Assembly (NCBI RefSeq): GCF_030161375.1
Contig: NZ_BSSQ01000013.1
Span: 62,001 to 126,000, forward strand
Direction of reading: 5' to 3'
Length of the DNA: 64,000 bases
Source: Paenibacillus glycanilyticus
Lineage (GTDB): Bacteria > Bacillota > Bacilli > Paenibacillales > Paenibacillaceae
Shown here one piece after another: positions 17,337 through 25,322 of this stretch. A program made the translations under genes and the position numbers. The stretch's first letter is position 1, and each line of letters begins with the position of its first letter. The notes below the pieces were generated by a model. That model was given only the letters and a program-made list of their open reading frames with translations, ran no database searches and had not been told where the DNA came from.

Positions 17337-18017
17337 ATGACGAACAAGCAGTTTCCTTATTGCGAGTCGGCGGCAGACCTGTCGAAGGAACAGTGGCGGC
17401 AGCTGCCGCCCGCAACCGTGGCTTATCAGCAATGGAGCGCCGTAGCGCAACCTCCCGAGACTGAAGTACGCGGCGTATATGATGACCATGCGCTGTACTT
17501 GCAGTTCCAAGTATTTGAGGTAGCTCCCGTCATACGGCACAGACAAGACGGCGCTCCGGTCTACGAAGACAGCTGCGTGGAGTTTTTCTTTCAGCCCCTG
17601 CCCGCGGAAGATGCGCGTTACTTCAATTTTGAGCTTAACGCGGCAGGGATGTTGCTTCTTGAAATCGGCGAACCGGGCAAGGAGCGTAACCGCATTGCGG
17701 TTGCCAATGCCGGGCAGCGATTCGGCATACGCTCTGAAGTTGGGCTTTGGGAGCCGGTAGGCGGGAGGATGTATTGGGAGCTGTATTTGCGGATTCCATT
17801 CACTTTTGTGCAGGAGTGGTTTCCAACATTTCGAGCTATTCCCGGCACGGTGATGAGGGGCAATTTCTATAAATGCGGCGATTTGACGCCAGAGCCCCAT
17901 TATTTAAGCTGGTCACCGGTGCAATCCGACGTCCCTAACTTCCACCGTCCTGACAGCTTTGGCATGATTATGTTTGGCGGACGCCAAACGACGGTCTCTA
18001 GACTGCTTTCCCGATAA
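17337..18017 (+). CDS. CBM9-like carbohydrate-binding domain protein
   Basis: I choose ATG 17337, two bases after the previous stop, which implies coupling; an in-frame ATG at 17316 is also possible. The 226-residue product has no signal peptide. It shows features of the CBM9_2-type domain: YDDHALYLQFQVFE, YEDSCVEFFFQP, YFNFELNAAG and YWELYLRIPF. These resemble the CBM9-like modules of the giant SLH protein. It is third in the isomerase/oxidoreductase operon. A free-standing cytoplasmic CBM9-like protein is unusual, and its role is unclear. Confidence 0.8.
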   Translation: MTNKQFPYCESAADLSKEQWRQLPPATVAYQQWSAVAQPPETEVRGVYDDHALYLQFQVFEVAPVIRHRQDGAPVYEDSCVEFFFQPLPAEDARYFNFELNAAGMLLLEIGEPGKERNRIAVANAGQRFGIRSEVGLWEPVGGRMYWELYLRIPFTFVQEWFPTFRAIPGTVMRGNFYKCGDLTPEPHYLSWSPVQSDVPNFHRPDSFGMIMFGGRQTTVSRLLSR

Positions 18018-18038
18018 GGGGATGCGGTCTTTTTTTTG
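18000..18038 (+). terminator. Terminator overlapping the end of the CBM9-like gene
   Basis: AGACTGCTTTCCC pairs with GGGGATGCGGTCT around the stop codon and is followed by eight T. Confidence 0.85.
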
Positions 18039-18095
18039 TTTTAAGCCTATTTCATAGATTCGATTTTATTCGTACAAGCAAATCTTGTCCGAGCA

Positions 18096-18103
18096 CATAC
18101 ACT
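18096..18103 (+). promoter_or_regulatory. Possible sporulation-sigma -10 box upstream of the small paralog array
   Basis: CATACACT, 33 bases before the first ATG of the array, matches the -10 consensus CATACA-T of sigma-E/sigma-K type promoters. The expected -35 element is weak, so this is only suggestive. Confidence 0.3.
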
Positions 18104-18135
18104 GTACCAATTCTCTTATGAGGTGGTGAGCTGGC

Positions 18136-18360
18136 ATGTCAGATAAAAGCTGCGGCAACAAAACGTACGGGTCCAAAAGCGCGTACGCCATATTGAGCAC
18201 GGTGCCGTTAGGCGCGGCGGTAACCATAACCGTCGTTGATTCGATCCATGACGGGACATGGGGCGGTTTTACGGAAGGGAACGCAACCGTTATTTCGGCA
18301 CTGGATGGTTCGACGCAATATATCCCATTGAACCAGGTTATTGCCGTTTACGTCCCGTGA
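18136..18360 (+). CDS. Small beta-rich paralog, type A copy 1
   Basis: This 74-residue protein starts at ATG after GAGGTGGTGA. A Lys/Gly/Ser-rich N-terminus (DKSCGNKTYGSKS) precedes a compact beta-rich core: VPLGAAVTITV, DGTWGGFTEGNATVI, STQYIPLNQVIAVYV. The spacing of short strands, the G-x-W-x-GF-x-x-GN turn and the closing YIPL..I motif resemble Sm-like or DUF2642-type five-strand barrels. No confident family match can be made by eye. It is the first of six alternating paralogs. Confidence 0.8.
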   Translation: MSDKSCGNKTYGSKSAYAILSTVPLGAAVTITVVDSIHDGTWGGFTEGNATVISALDGSTQYIPLNQVIAVYVP

Positions 18361-18413
18361 CCTTACGCGGCTTTAAGGCCGAAGCGGAGCAGCATGGAAA
18401 GGAGAGATGAGCA

Positions 18414-18611
18414 TTGAGTACCCCGAAACCGGCTATCTATGCATATTTGGCAAGTTTGCCGATCGGCGAGCAGCTGACGGTTGTAAGCGCGGGAACAACC
18501 TTTTTGATGAATGTCCTATGGGCGGGATTTTATGAAGGAAACGGAAAGTTTCTGGATGCCGGAGTCCCGGTCTATATCCCGTTGTCGAGAATCCAATATA
18601 TTCATCATTAA
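18414..18611 (+). CDS. Small beta-rich paralog, type B copy 1
   Basis: This 65-residue protein starts at TTG 18414 after GGAAAGGAGA. Its core (LPIGEQLTVVSAGTTFL, VLWAGFYEGNGKFLDAG, PVYIPLSRIQYI) aligns with the type A core but lacks the Lys/Gly-rich N-terminus and has FYEGN-KF-AG in place of GNATVI. The gap to type A copy 1 is 53 bases. Use of TTG and of a different ribosome site from type A repeats in every B copy. Confidence 0.8.
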   Translation: MSTPKPAIYAYLASLPIGEQLTVVSAGTTFLMNVLWAGFYEGNGKFLDAGVPVYIPLSRIQYIHH

Positions 18612-18643
18612 CAGGCAAGCATGAAAGAGGTGGTAATGGAGAC

Positions 18644-18865
18644 ATGTCAAACAGTTACGGGAACAAAAGCAGGGGATACGGTCCGGCTTATGCGGTATTA
18701 AGCACTCTTCCAATCGGTCAGCCGATTACGGTTGTAATGGAAGACGTATTGCTCGAAGGCACTTGGTCGGGGTTTGCAGCCGGTAACGCTACGATTATTT
18801 TACCCGGAGAGACGAGTTCGGTTTATATCGCTTTGGACAAAATCCAGTCCATTACGATCCGGTAA
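18644..18865 (+). CDS. Small beta-rich paralog, type A copy 2
   Basis: This 73-residue protein starts at ATG after GAGGTGGTAATGGAG. N-terminus SNSYGNKSRGYGPAYA is again basic, Gly- and Ser-rich. The core reads LPIGQPITVVMED, EGTWSGFAAGNATIIL, SVYIALDKIQSITI. Its start is 508 bases after copy 1. It carries YIAL where the other copies have YIPL. Confidence 0.8.
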   Translation: MSNSYGNKSRGYGPAYAVLSTLPIGQPITVVMEDVLLEGTWSGFAAGNATIILPGETSSVYIALDKIQSITIR

Positions 18866-18911
18866 TACCCGCTGGCCTACGGGAGATTGCCCATGAAAGG
18901 AGATGATCTGT

Positions 18912-19103
18912 TTGTCGGATGCATCCATCTACGAGATTTTGAGTTCTTTTCCGCTTGGGGAAGTTCTTGCTGTTGTCAGCATAGGCTCCGTACTGTATAC
19001 GAACGCGGTCTGGGCTGGATTCTATGAAGGAAATGCAAGATTCATTAGCGCTGGCTTGCCTGTCTATATTCCGCTGTCGAAGATTCGTTACATTACGAGA
19101 TAA
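18912..19103 (+). CDS. Small beta-rich paralog, type B copy 2
   Basis: I start it at TTG 18912 (63 residues) by analogy with copies 1 and 3. The in-frame ATG at 18903 touches the AAAGGAG ribosome site and is unlikely to be used. Core: FPLGEVLAVVSIGSVLY, AVWAGFYEGNARFISAG, PVYIPLSKIRYI. It follows type A copy 2 by 46 bases. Confidence 0.78.
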   Translation: MSDASIYEILSSFPLGEVLAVVSIGSVLYTNAVWAGFYEGNARFISAGLPVYIPLSKIRYITR

Positions 19104-19145
19104 CCAGCCCGATCGTTTGCACGCAAAATGAAGGTGGTGACACAG

Positions 19146-19355
19146 ATGTTAGGAAAAAGCTGCGGAGCGAGCAGCGTATATGCCGTGCTGAGCACGCTGC
19201 CGATTGGCCAAGCCATTACGCTATACCTCGATTATACGTCCCTGGAGGGAACATGGGCTGGATTTGCGGGGGGTAACGCGACGATTATTTCACCGGTAGA
19301 TAACGATACCGTATATATCCCGTTAGAGAATATTAGAGCTGTTGTTGTTCGCTGA
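19146..19355 (+). CDS. Small beta-rich paralog, type A copy 3
   Basis: Start at ATG 19146 after GAAGGTGGTGA gives 69 residues; an upstream in-frame ATG at 19128 lies before the ribosome site. N-terminus LGKSCGASS is a shorter form of the basic tail. Core: LPIGQAITLYLDY, EGTWAGFAGGNATIIS, TVYIPLENIRAVVV. The start-to-start distance from copy 2 is 502 bases. Confidence 0.8.
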   Translation: MLGKSCGASSVYAVLSTLPIGQAITLYLDYTSLEGTWAGFAGGNATIISPVDNDTVYIPLENIRAVVVR

Positions 19356-19398
19356 ATGTTTCTGCCCAAATCTCTTAGGTGGAAAGGAGATGGAAGAG

Positions 19399-19596
19399 TT
19401 GAGTTGCAGAACATCCAATCTGGTCGAGATCCTCGCATCCCTTGCGATCGGCGAACAGATCACGACGGTAAATGCCGTAACGATAGAGTTAACAAATGCG
19501 ATCTGGGCCGGTTTCTTTGAGGGGAATGCCAAATTCCTCGATGCCGGCGTTCCGGTCTATATCCCCGTTTCCAAAATTCAATATATTAATCGTTAA
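19399..19596 (+). CDS. Small beta-rich paralog, type B copy 3
   Basis: Start at TTG 19399 after GGAAAGGAGATGG gives 65 residues; ATG 19390 is an alternative adjoining the ribosome site. Core: LAIGEQITTVNAVTIEL, AIWAGFFEGNAKFLDAG, PVYIPVSKIQYI. It ends the six-gene array. No strong terminator follows, and the next 350 bases hold the DnaA-box-like cluster. Confidence 0.78.
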   Translation: MSCRTSNLVEILASLAIGEQITTVNAVTIELTNAIWAGFFEGNAKFLDAGVPVYIPVSKIQYINR

Positions 19597-19677
19597 CCTC
19601 GTTAACAGTAGAGTGGCGCTGCCTTGAGCATCGCCATTTGTGCTGCTCTAGGACGGCAGTTTGGTTCCTTATTTCAG

Positions 19678-19776
19678 TTATTCACAGGGTTACGCACATA
19701 TTAATGCAGTTAACTTTCGGGAAAAATCAACTATACACAATTCCTATCCACATATCCACAGGTTTCGTTATCCACA
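19678..19776 (+). other. Cluster of six DnaA-box-like 9-mers
   Basis: Against the consensus TTATNCACA, perfect matches are TTATTCACA (19678) and TTATCCACA (19768). One-mismatch matches are TTACGCACA (19690), CTATACACA (19731), CTATCCACA (19744) and ATATCCACA (19752). All are on the plus strand within 99 bases of non-coding DNA. No dnaA or dnaN gene is near, so this is not oriC. It resembles the DnaA-box clusters known outside oriC in Bacillus. Nothing else was seen in 19597-19952. Confidence 0.65.
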
Positions 19777-19952
19777 ATGTTGATGATGAATTAGCGGCAT
19801 TAAATACGGATTTCGCCGCTGCATCTTTGGCATCTGGATTAATACGGAGGCGCAAGATTGAGGAGTTTTCCGTAAAATTGAGTGTTACGTTTGATGTATA
19901 CTAAAGCTATTCTCGCTCGATCCATAGTCATAGCCCGAAGGGACGGATTGCC

Positions 19953-20969
19953 GTGTTTCAAGTACTGGTAGCTGAAGATGAAATCTGGATTCGCAAAATG
20001 ATTGTAGACATCATAGAGACCACGGAAGGATTTCAAGTTGTCGGTGAAGCCCGGAACGGCCAGGAGGCATGGGATATGCTTCAGGAGTTATGGCCAACCC
20101 TTGTCGTAACGGACATTATGATGCCGCAGCGCGACGGGTTGTGGCTGGTGGAGCAAATCGCGGAGAAAAAGCTTCCGATGGAAACGATTATTATAAGCGG
20201 GTACGATAAATTCCAATATGCGCAGCAAGCGATGAAGTACAAGGTATCGGAGTATTTGCTTAAGCCGGTTAAGGAGCAGGAGTTAAGAGAGGCGATGCAG
20301 CGGCTGTACGCCAGACTTGAAGACAATGATAAATGGCATTTATATTTGCTCAAGGTCCAGTCTTTTCTGGAGGAGCTCGCCAGCAAAGATCAGCCCGATC
20401 TGCGGCAGCATCTTCACCAGCTTCTCCATTCCGTCTTTGCTCTTCGGGAGACGTATCCGGCCTATTACACGGCGCTGCTGCGGTTGTTATATACGAAGTG
20501 GACGGAACGGCTTGGCAAAGGCATGGCCGGGACAAGCCAACCCTTTCAATCGGGAGAAGAACTGACGGAGGAGCAGATCGTTGCGCGTTTTGACGAACTC
20601 TTGAATCACTCGCTGCAAACGCAATCGAGCGATAGTTATCAACTGGATAAAAAGGTCATCCGGGAGGCTTGCGCCTATTTGGAACAGCATTACCGGAAAA
20701 ATATATCGCTAACGGAGATGGCCGAGCGATGCCATATGAGCGTGTCGCATTTCTGCAACGTTTTCAAACGCCAGACGGGGATGACGCTCATTAACTACAT
20801 TAATAAAGTCCGTATGGAGAAGGTCAAAGAGCTGCTGCTTGAGCCGGATCTTAAAATATACGATATTGCGGATCTCGTCGGTTACACGACGATGTCTTAC
20901 TTTAACCGCATTTTTAAAGAAACGGAAGGCGTGTCGCCTAATGAATTCCGGAAGGCTAGAGGGATATGA
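19953..20969 (+). CDS. YesN-type response regulator with AraC DNA-binding domain
   Basis: The 338-residue protein starts at GTG 19953 after GAAGGGA. The receiver domain shows the acidic pocket (Glu8, Asp9), phosphoacceptor Asp54 in VVTDIMMP, Ser82 and Lys104 in YLLKPVK. A linker of about 110 residues follows, then an AraC-type double helix-turn-helix from about 238 to the end (ISLTEMAERCHMSVSHFCNVF, IADLVGYTTMSYFNRIF). It overlaps the kinase gene by four bases. It probably activates the binding protein/permease operon starting at 23962. Confidence 0.95.
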   Translation: MFQVLVAEDEIWIRKMIVDIIETTEGFQVVGEARNGQEAWDMLQELWPTLVVTDIMMPQRDGLWLVEQIAEKKLPMETIIISGYDKFQYAQQAMKYKVSEYLLKPVKEQELREAMQRLYARLEDNDKWHLYLLKVQSFLEELASKDQPDLRQHLHQLLHSVFALRETYPAYYTALLRLLYTKWTERLGKGMAGTSQPFQSGEELTEEQIVARFDELLNHSLQTQSSDSYQLDKKVIREACAYLEQHYRKNISLTEMAERCHMSVSHFCNVFKRQTGMTLINYINKVRMEKVKELLLEPDLKIYDIADLVGYTTMSYFNRIFKETEGVSPNEFRKARGI

Positions 20970-22747
20970 GCATTAAGAGCCGCTTCTCGTGGTATAACTA
21001 TTCGATCAAATTCAAGCTGACCTTCCTTCTGCTCGTAAGCAGTATTGTATGTACATTCGTAACCGGATATCTAATTAACCACAACTACAGTACCGCCGTG
21101 CTGCGGGACTATCAGGCGACTTCAAATGAAGCGACAAGCCGGCTTGCCTATCAGCTGGACTATTATTTGCAGCAAGTGGAGCGTTCGACCTGGAACATGA
21201 TTGGCGATTTGAAAATTCAGCGCTGGCTGGAGCAGCCCGGCGACACAGGTCAAGAGAACGCCGATCAGGTGCTGAATACGCTGGAATCGTTCCGCGTCTT
21301 GAACTCCTGGGATATCGCCGGTCTATGGATTGTAGCGAAGGACGGACGGGTCGTATCGAGCGTGACGGATTTCGAAATCCCCCAAATCGAATATGCCAAT
21401 ACAGAGCCTCAAGTTTCGATCGTGAGACAAACCGGATTTTACCGGAATGAAGCCCTGCCAATGATCTCCATCTCCATGCCGATATACAGCGTATATAACG
21501 GACAATTAGCCGGACATCTCGTGCTTAATCTGCAGTTTGCAGAGCTGGAAAGGTTATTTACGCAGACGAAGCTTGGGGAGACGGGGAAGTTCTATGTGAT
21601 TGACGCGCAGAAGGATTTGACCGTATTCCATCCTAACCAAGCTCTCATCGGCACGCCGATTGAAGAGACGAACTTAGCTGATATGGACCTGGCGTTCAAG
21701 GGAACTGCCGCAATGCAAACCATCGATCATACCAGCATGCTGATTGGTACCCGGGATATGCCAAGCCAAGGCTGGACCATCGTCTCTGCCGTGCCGCTTG
21801 ACGAAATGGCATCCGGGCTTAAGGCCGCCAAGCGGACAACGGTTATTATGATGGCTATTATCATGTTGTTGGTGCTTCTGATTGTTCCAGCTCTGGCCAA
21901 ACGGTTCGTATCGCCGATCGGGAGGTTAATGACGGCGGTTAACCGGATGGAGCACGGTGATCTGACCGTAAGAACCGAGTTCAGTCCCGGGCCTGACGAG
22001 ATCCAAATATTAAGTATGAAATTCAACCGGATGACCGACCGGCTGCAGACGCTGATTGACGAAGTAATGGACCTGACGAAAAAAGAAATGCAGCTGCACA
22101 TCAGGCAAAACGAAGCGACGATCCAGGCGCTGCAAAACCAGATCAACCCGCATTTTCTGTACAATACGCTCGATATTATTAAGAGCATTGCCTACTTCGA
22201 AGGCAATCAGCGAGTGGTTGACATGACCCATAACCTAGCGGATTTCTACCGTTATACGGCAAACGTGCGGGAGAAAGAAGTGACGCTGGGAGAGGAGCTT
22301 AAAGCGCTGGAGCAATACCTCCATATTATCCATATCCGGTTTCCGGAGGAGTTCGCAAGCGAGGTGCTCGTGAACGAGAAGTATCATAGCTGCCGGATGG
22401 TCAAGCTGACGCTGCAGCCGCTGGTCGAGAACGCAATCAAGTACGCCATTGAGCCTAGAGGCGGAGATGGAGTCATTCGGATCAGCGCATACAGCGACAA
22501 AGATAAGCTGTTTATCGAGGTCATGGATAACGGTCCGGGTATACCAGAGCATCTGCTTCATACGTTGCAGGAGCGGCTAGCAAGAGTTGTTGCGGATCCG
22601 GACAGTTACCGGGGAGAGGATTCGTACGGTCTCGTTAACGTGCATTCCCGTCTCCATCTGCAATACGGCGAAGGTTACGGGCTGAAGCTGCATGCTTTCG
22701 AAGGCAGAGGGACGGTCGTGACGGTTACGGTTCCGTTATCAATTTAA
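20966..22747 (+). CDS. YesM-type sensor histidine kinase
   Basis: The 593-residue membrane kinase has a first helix at about 15-33, a large extracellular dCache-like sensor and a second helix at about 288-308. A HAMP linker follows, then a His_kinase domain with the phosphorylated His near residue 396 in QINPHFLYNTLD, and an ATPase domain with DNGPGIPEHLL near 520. The extracellular part would sense a sugar or the binding protein. It is translationally coupled to its response regulator. Confidence 0.95.
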   Translation: MSIKSRFSWYNYSIKFKLTFLLLVSSIVCTFVTGYLINHNYSTAVLRDYQATSNEATSRLAYQLDYYLQQVERSTWNMIGDLKIQRWLEQPGDTGQENADQVLNTLESFRVLNSWDIAGLWIVAKDGRVVSSVTDFEIPQIEYANTEPQVSIVRQTGFYRNEALPMISISMPIYSVYNGQLAGHLVLNLQFAELERLFTQTKLGETGKFYVIDAQKDLTVFHPNQALIGTPIEETNLADMDLAFKGTAAMQTIDHTSMLIGTRDMPSQGWTIVSAVPLDEMASGLKAAKRTTVIMMAIIMLLVLLIVPALAKRFVSPIGRLMTAVNRMEHGDLTVRTEFSPGPDEIQILSMKFNRMTDRLQTLIDEVMDLTKKEMQLHIRQNEATIQALQNQINPHFLYNTLDIIKSIAYFEGNQRVVDMTHNLADFYRYTANVREKEVTLGEELKALEQYLHIIHIRFPEEFASEVLVNEKYHSCRMVKLTLQPLVENAIKYAIEPRGGDGVIRISAYSDKDKLFIEVMDNGPGIPEHLLHTLQERLARVVADPDSYRGEDSYGLVNVHSRLHLQYGEGYGLKLHAFEGRGTVVTVTVPLSI

Positions 22748-22780
22748 GCGATGCAGGATTTCCTGCATCGCTATTTATTT
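22748..22780. terminator. Hairpin between the kinase and aldo/keto reductase genes
   Basis: GCGATGCAGGA pairs perfectly with TCCTGCATCGC over a two-base gap, followed by TATTTATTT. The T tract is weak. It may serve both convergent genes. Confidence 0.6.
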
Positions 22781-22791
22781 ATGGGCCAATG

Positions 22792-23772
22792 TTAGGAGTG
22801 ACCGACTATTTTATGAGGAACGTAAAGCTCTTCCAATGACTTTATTTCTTCTTCAGTTAGCTTTACGGAAAGGGCGCCTACGGCGCTCTCAAGATGAGCT
22901 GATTTTGTAGCTCCGATTATCGGAGCCGTTACGGTTTCTTTCTGTAATAACCAGGCAAGCGCGATATGAATACGCGGAACTTCGTGATGTTCGGCAAGTG
23001 CCGCTACTCTTTCCACAATAAGCCGGTCGCTGTTTGCGAATTCATCATATTTCGATTTCTGAATGTGATCGGTTGCGGAACGTTGAGTAGTTTCGGACCA
23101 ATCTCGAATTAATCTACCCGAAGCAAGAGGACTATAGGGGGTTACTCCTATTTGTTCGTCCTTGCAGAGCGGCAACATTTCCCGTTCCTCTTCCCGGTAA
23201 ATCAAATTAAGGTGATTTTGCATGGATATAAATTTTGTCCAACCATTTTTCTCAGCTGTAAAAAGTGCTTTTTGAAATTGCCACGCATGCATGGCGGAGG
23301 CGCCTATGTATCTTGTTTTCCCCGCTTTTACCAAGTCATGTAGAGCTTCCATCGTTTCTTCAATCGGAGTATGGTAATCCCAACGGTGGATGATATAAAG
23401 GTCGACATAATCGGTTCCAAGTCGTTTAAGACTTTTATCGATTTCACTCATGATAGCCTTTCGAGAAAGACCGGAACCATTTGGGCCTTCATGCATGAGG
23501 CCATGTATTTTCGTTGAAAGCACAATTTCATCCCGGTTGGCGTAGTCCTTCAGAGCTCTGCCGAGAATCTCTTCGCTTGTTCCCGCGGAGTATACATTCG
23601 CTGTATCAAAAAAGTTGATTCCAAGCTCGATAGCTCTCTTAATAATTGGACGGCTTTGTTCTTCATTAAGCACCCATTGGTGAATCCAACGTTCCGCAAT
23701 ACCAAAGCTCATGCAGCCAAGACTAAACCGGGATACGTCGAGCCCGGTATTGCCAAGTTTCACGTATTCCAT
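22792..23772 (-). CDS. Aldo/keto reductase
   Basis: The 326-residue NADPH-dependent TIM-barrel reductase has the full catalytic tetrad: Asp56 (FFDTANVY), Tyr61, Lys88 (LSTKIHG) and His129 (YIIHRWD). It ends with a cofactor-binding loop IIGATKSAHLESAV. It reduces aldehydes or ketones, probably as detoxification. It lies on the opposite strand between the two-component system and the transporter and is not part of that locus. Its promoter carries the same MerR-type sequence as the SDR gene at 13.8 kb. Confidence 0.94.
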   Translation of the reverse strand: MEYVKLGNTGLDVSRFSLGCMSFGIAERWIHQWVLNEEQSRPIIKRAIELGINFFDTANVYSAGTSEEILGRALKDYANRDEIVLSTKIHGLMHEGPNGSGLSRKAIMSEIDKSLKRLGTDYVDLYIIHRWDYHTPIEETMEALHDLVKAGKTRYIGASAMHAWQFQKALFTAEKNGWTKFISMQNHLNLIYREEEREMLPLCKDEQIGVTPYSPLASGRLIRDWSETTQRSATDHIQKSKYDEFANSDRLIVERVAALAEHHEVPRIHIALAWLLQKETVTAPIIGATKSAHLESAVGALSVKLTEEEIKSLEELYVPHKIVGHS

Positions 23773-23817
23773 TGCATGTTTCCTCCCATTTGAACGGCTG
23801 GTTTTTCTAGCAACTAC

Positions 23818-23848
23818 AGTTTAATTGCTGGAGTTAACTCCAAGTCAA
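23818..23848 (-). promoter_or_regulatory. MerR-type promoter and operator of the aldo/keto reductase
   Basis: On the minus strand, TTGACT (23848-23843) and TAAACT (23823-23818) are 19 bases apart. The spacer holds the perfect palindrome TGGAGTTAACTCCA (23842-23829). The first 12 bases, TTGACTTGGAGT, are identical to the SDR promoter. Confidence 0.65.
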
Positions 23849-23961
23849 ACAATTGAAGAAAATAGAATCATAATGAAGAGGATTGAGAATTCAAGCAAAG
23901 GCTTACATCCGATAATATTGGAGATGCAGCAACGACAGATTAGGGAAAAGGGGAAATAAAG

Positions 23962-25302
23962 ATGAAGAGAAAACAACTAGCTTCTCTCGTGTTGACGGCA
24001 ATGATCTCCTCGGCTGTATTATCCGCTTGCGGTTCCAATAACGCGAATAATGGAAACCAAGCGAGCAATGCCAATAATGCGGCGGCAACCTCGGAGGCAT
24101 CGGCAGCACCGGATACGGGCAAAGATTCCGGCAAGCCGGTCGAGCTTCGCATCATTAACTGGCGCGTAGAGGACAAAGCGTTCTTCGACCAGTTCAACGC
24201 CAAGTTCGAAGAGGAAAATCCGAATATTAAAATCCGTTATGACGCAACGCCTACCCAAAGCTACCAGCAGCTGAAAAACTCCCGTATTGCCGCGAACGAA
24301 GTAGACATCGTAGCAGGCGACTACAAGACGATGAACTCGGCCGACCAGCGCGAGCTGTGGATGGATTTGTCGGGGCAAAGCTTCCTTGGCAACTTCAAGC
24401 AGGACGCGCTGCAGAATCTGAACTACGACGGCAAGCAATACGGTTTGCCATGGAACAAGGTCAGCCTAGTCGCTTATTACAACAAGAAGATCTTTAGCGA
24501 TCTGGGCCTGCAGGAGCCTACGACTTGGACGGAGTTTACGGCGCTGCTAGACAAAATCAAAGGCGCGGGCATTGATCCGATTCTCGTAGGCGGCAAAGAC
24601 GGCTGGCCGATGCAGCAAATCGTGCATACGCTTGAGCCTTCGATCGTACGCGGCGCGAAGCCGGACTTCTACGGCAAAGACAATGCCAACGTGATGGCGC
24701 TGACCAGCAAGTTCACCGATCCGGAATGGCTCGAGGTATTCACGAAGTTCCAGACGCTGAGCAAATACTTCCAGAAGAACTCCCTCGGTCTGGCATACGG
24801 ACAAGCGCCTGGTTTGTTCGCGCAAGGCAAAGCCGCCATGACGATCGACGGCACGTTCAGCCTGACGCAAATCAACGACGCGAAACCTAACTTCGAGGTA
24901 GGCACGTTTATCGTTCCTGCTACGGACGACGCGGCCAAGAACAAGATTGGTTATGCCAAAATCGGCGGCGCTTGGTTCATTGCGAACAACTCGCCTAACA
25001 AAGAAGCGGCTCTGAAATACCTGGAAGCATTCAGCCAAAAGGATAACTACCAGCTGTACATCGATACCGTTAACCAATTCCCGGTTATGGACGGCATCAC
25101 GATGAAGGATCCGCTTGCTCAGAAGATAAATGACCAATTGTCCGCTAAGGATGCGGTGGACCAATTCACCAATATTCAAAACTCGGGCTCTACGTACCAG
25201 CTGGATCTGCTCATCAAAGTTGCAACCGGCGGCATGAAGCCGGAGGATGCGGCGAAGCAATGGCAAAAGGATTACGAAGACAGCAAGCCTAACTGGAAAT
25301 AA
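23962..25302 (+). CDS. Extracellular solute-binding lipoprotein, family 1
   Basis: The 446-residue protein has a lipobox LSAC (Cys23) and an Asn/Ala-rich linker before the MalE-like fold (LRIINWRVEDKAFFDQF, FGTFIVP-like hinge, IGGAWFIANNSPNKEAA). AAAAGGGGAAATAAAG precedes the ATG. It is the first gene of the second sugar uptake operon and lies downstream of the YesM/YesN pair. A stem-loop separates it from the permease genes, which fits the higher expression usual for binding proteins. Confidence 0.94.
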   Translation: MKRKQLASLVLTAMISSAVLSACGSNNANNGNQASNANNAAATSEASAAPDTGKDSGKPVELRIINWRVEDKAFFDQFNAKFEEENPNIKIRYDATPTQSYQQLKNSRIAANEVDIVAGDYKTMNSADQRELWMDLSGQSFLGNFKQDALQNLNYDGKQYGLPWNKVSLVAYYNKKIFSDLGLQEPTTWTEFTALLDKIKGAGIDPILVGGKDGWPMQQIVHTLEPSIVRGAKPDFYGKDNANVMALTSKFTDPEWLEVFTKFQTLSKYFQKNSLGLAYGQAPGLFAQGKAAMTIDGTFSLTQINDAKPNFEVGTFIVPATDDAAKNKIGYAKIGGAWFIANNSPNKEAALKYLEAFSQKDNYQLYIDTVNQFPVMDGITMKDPLAQKINDQLSAKDAVDQFTNIQNSGSTYQLDLLIKVATGGMKPEDAAKQWQKDYEDSKPNWK

Positions 25303-25322
25303 GCGAAGTGTTTGGACAAACA

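Noticed and set aside
19638..19904. 88-codon frame across the DnaA-box cluster
   Set aside because: It lacks a ribosome site and a protein-like composition, and its sequence is explained by the repeated 9-mers.
19638..19952. The DnaA-box cluster as the chromosomal or plasmid origin
   Set aside because: No dnaA, dnaN, rep or par genes and no clear AT-rich unwinding repeats accompany it.
22792..23772. Aldo/keto reductase as part of the second sugar operon
   Set aside because: It is on the opposite strand with its own MerR-type promoter, so it only sits between the sensor genes and the importer.
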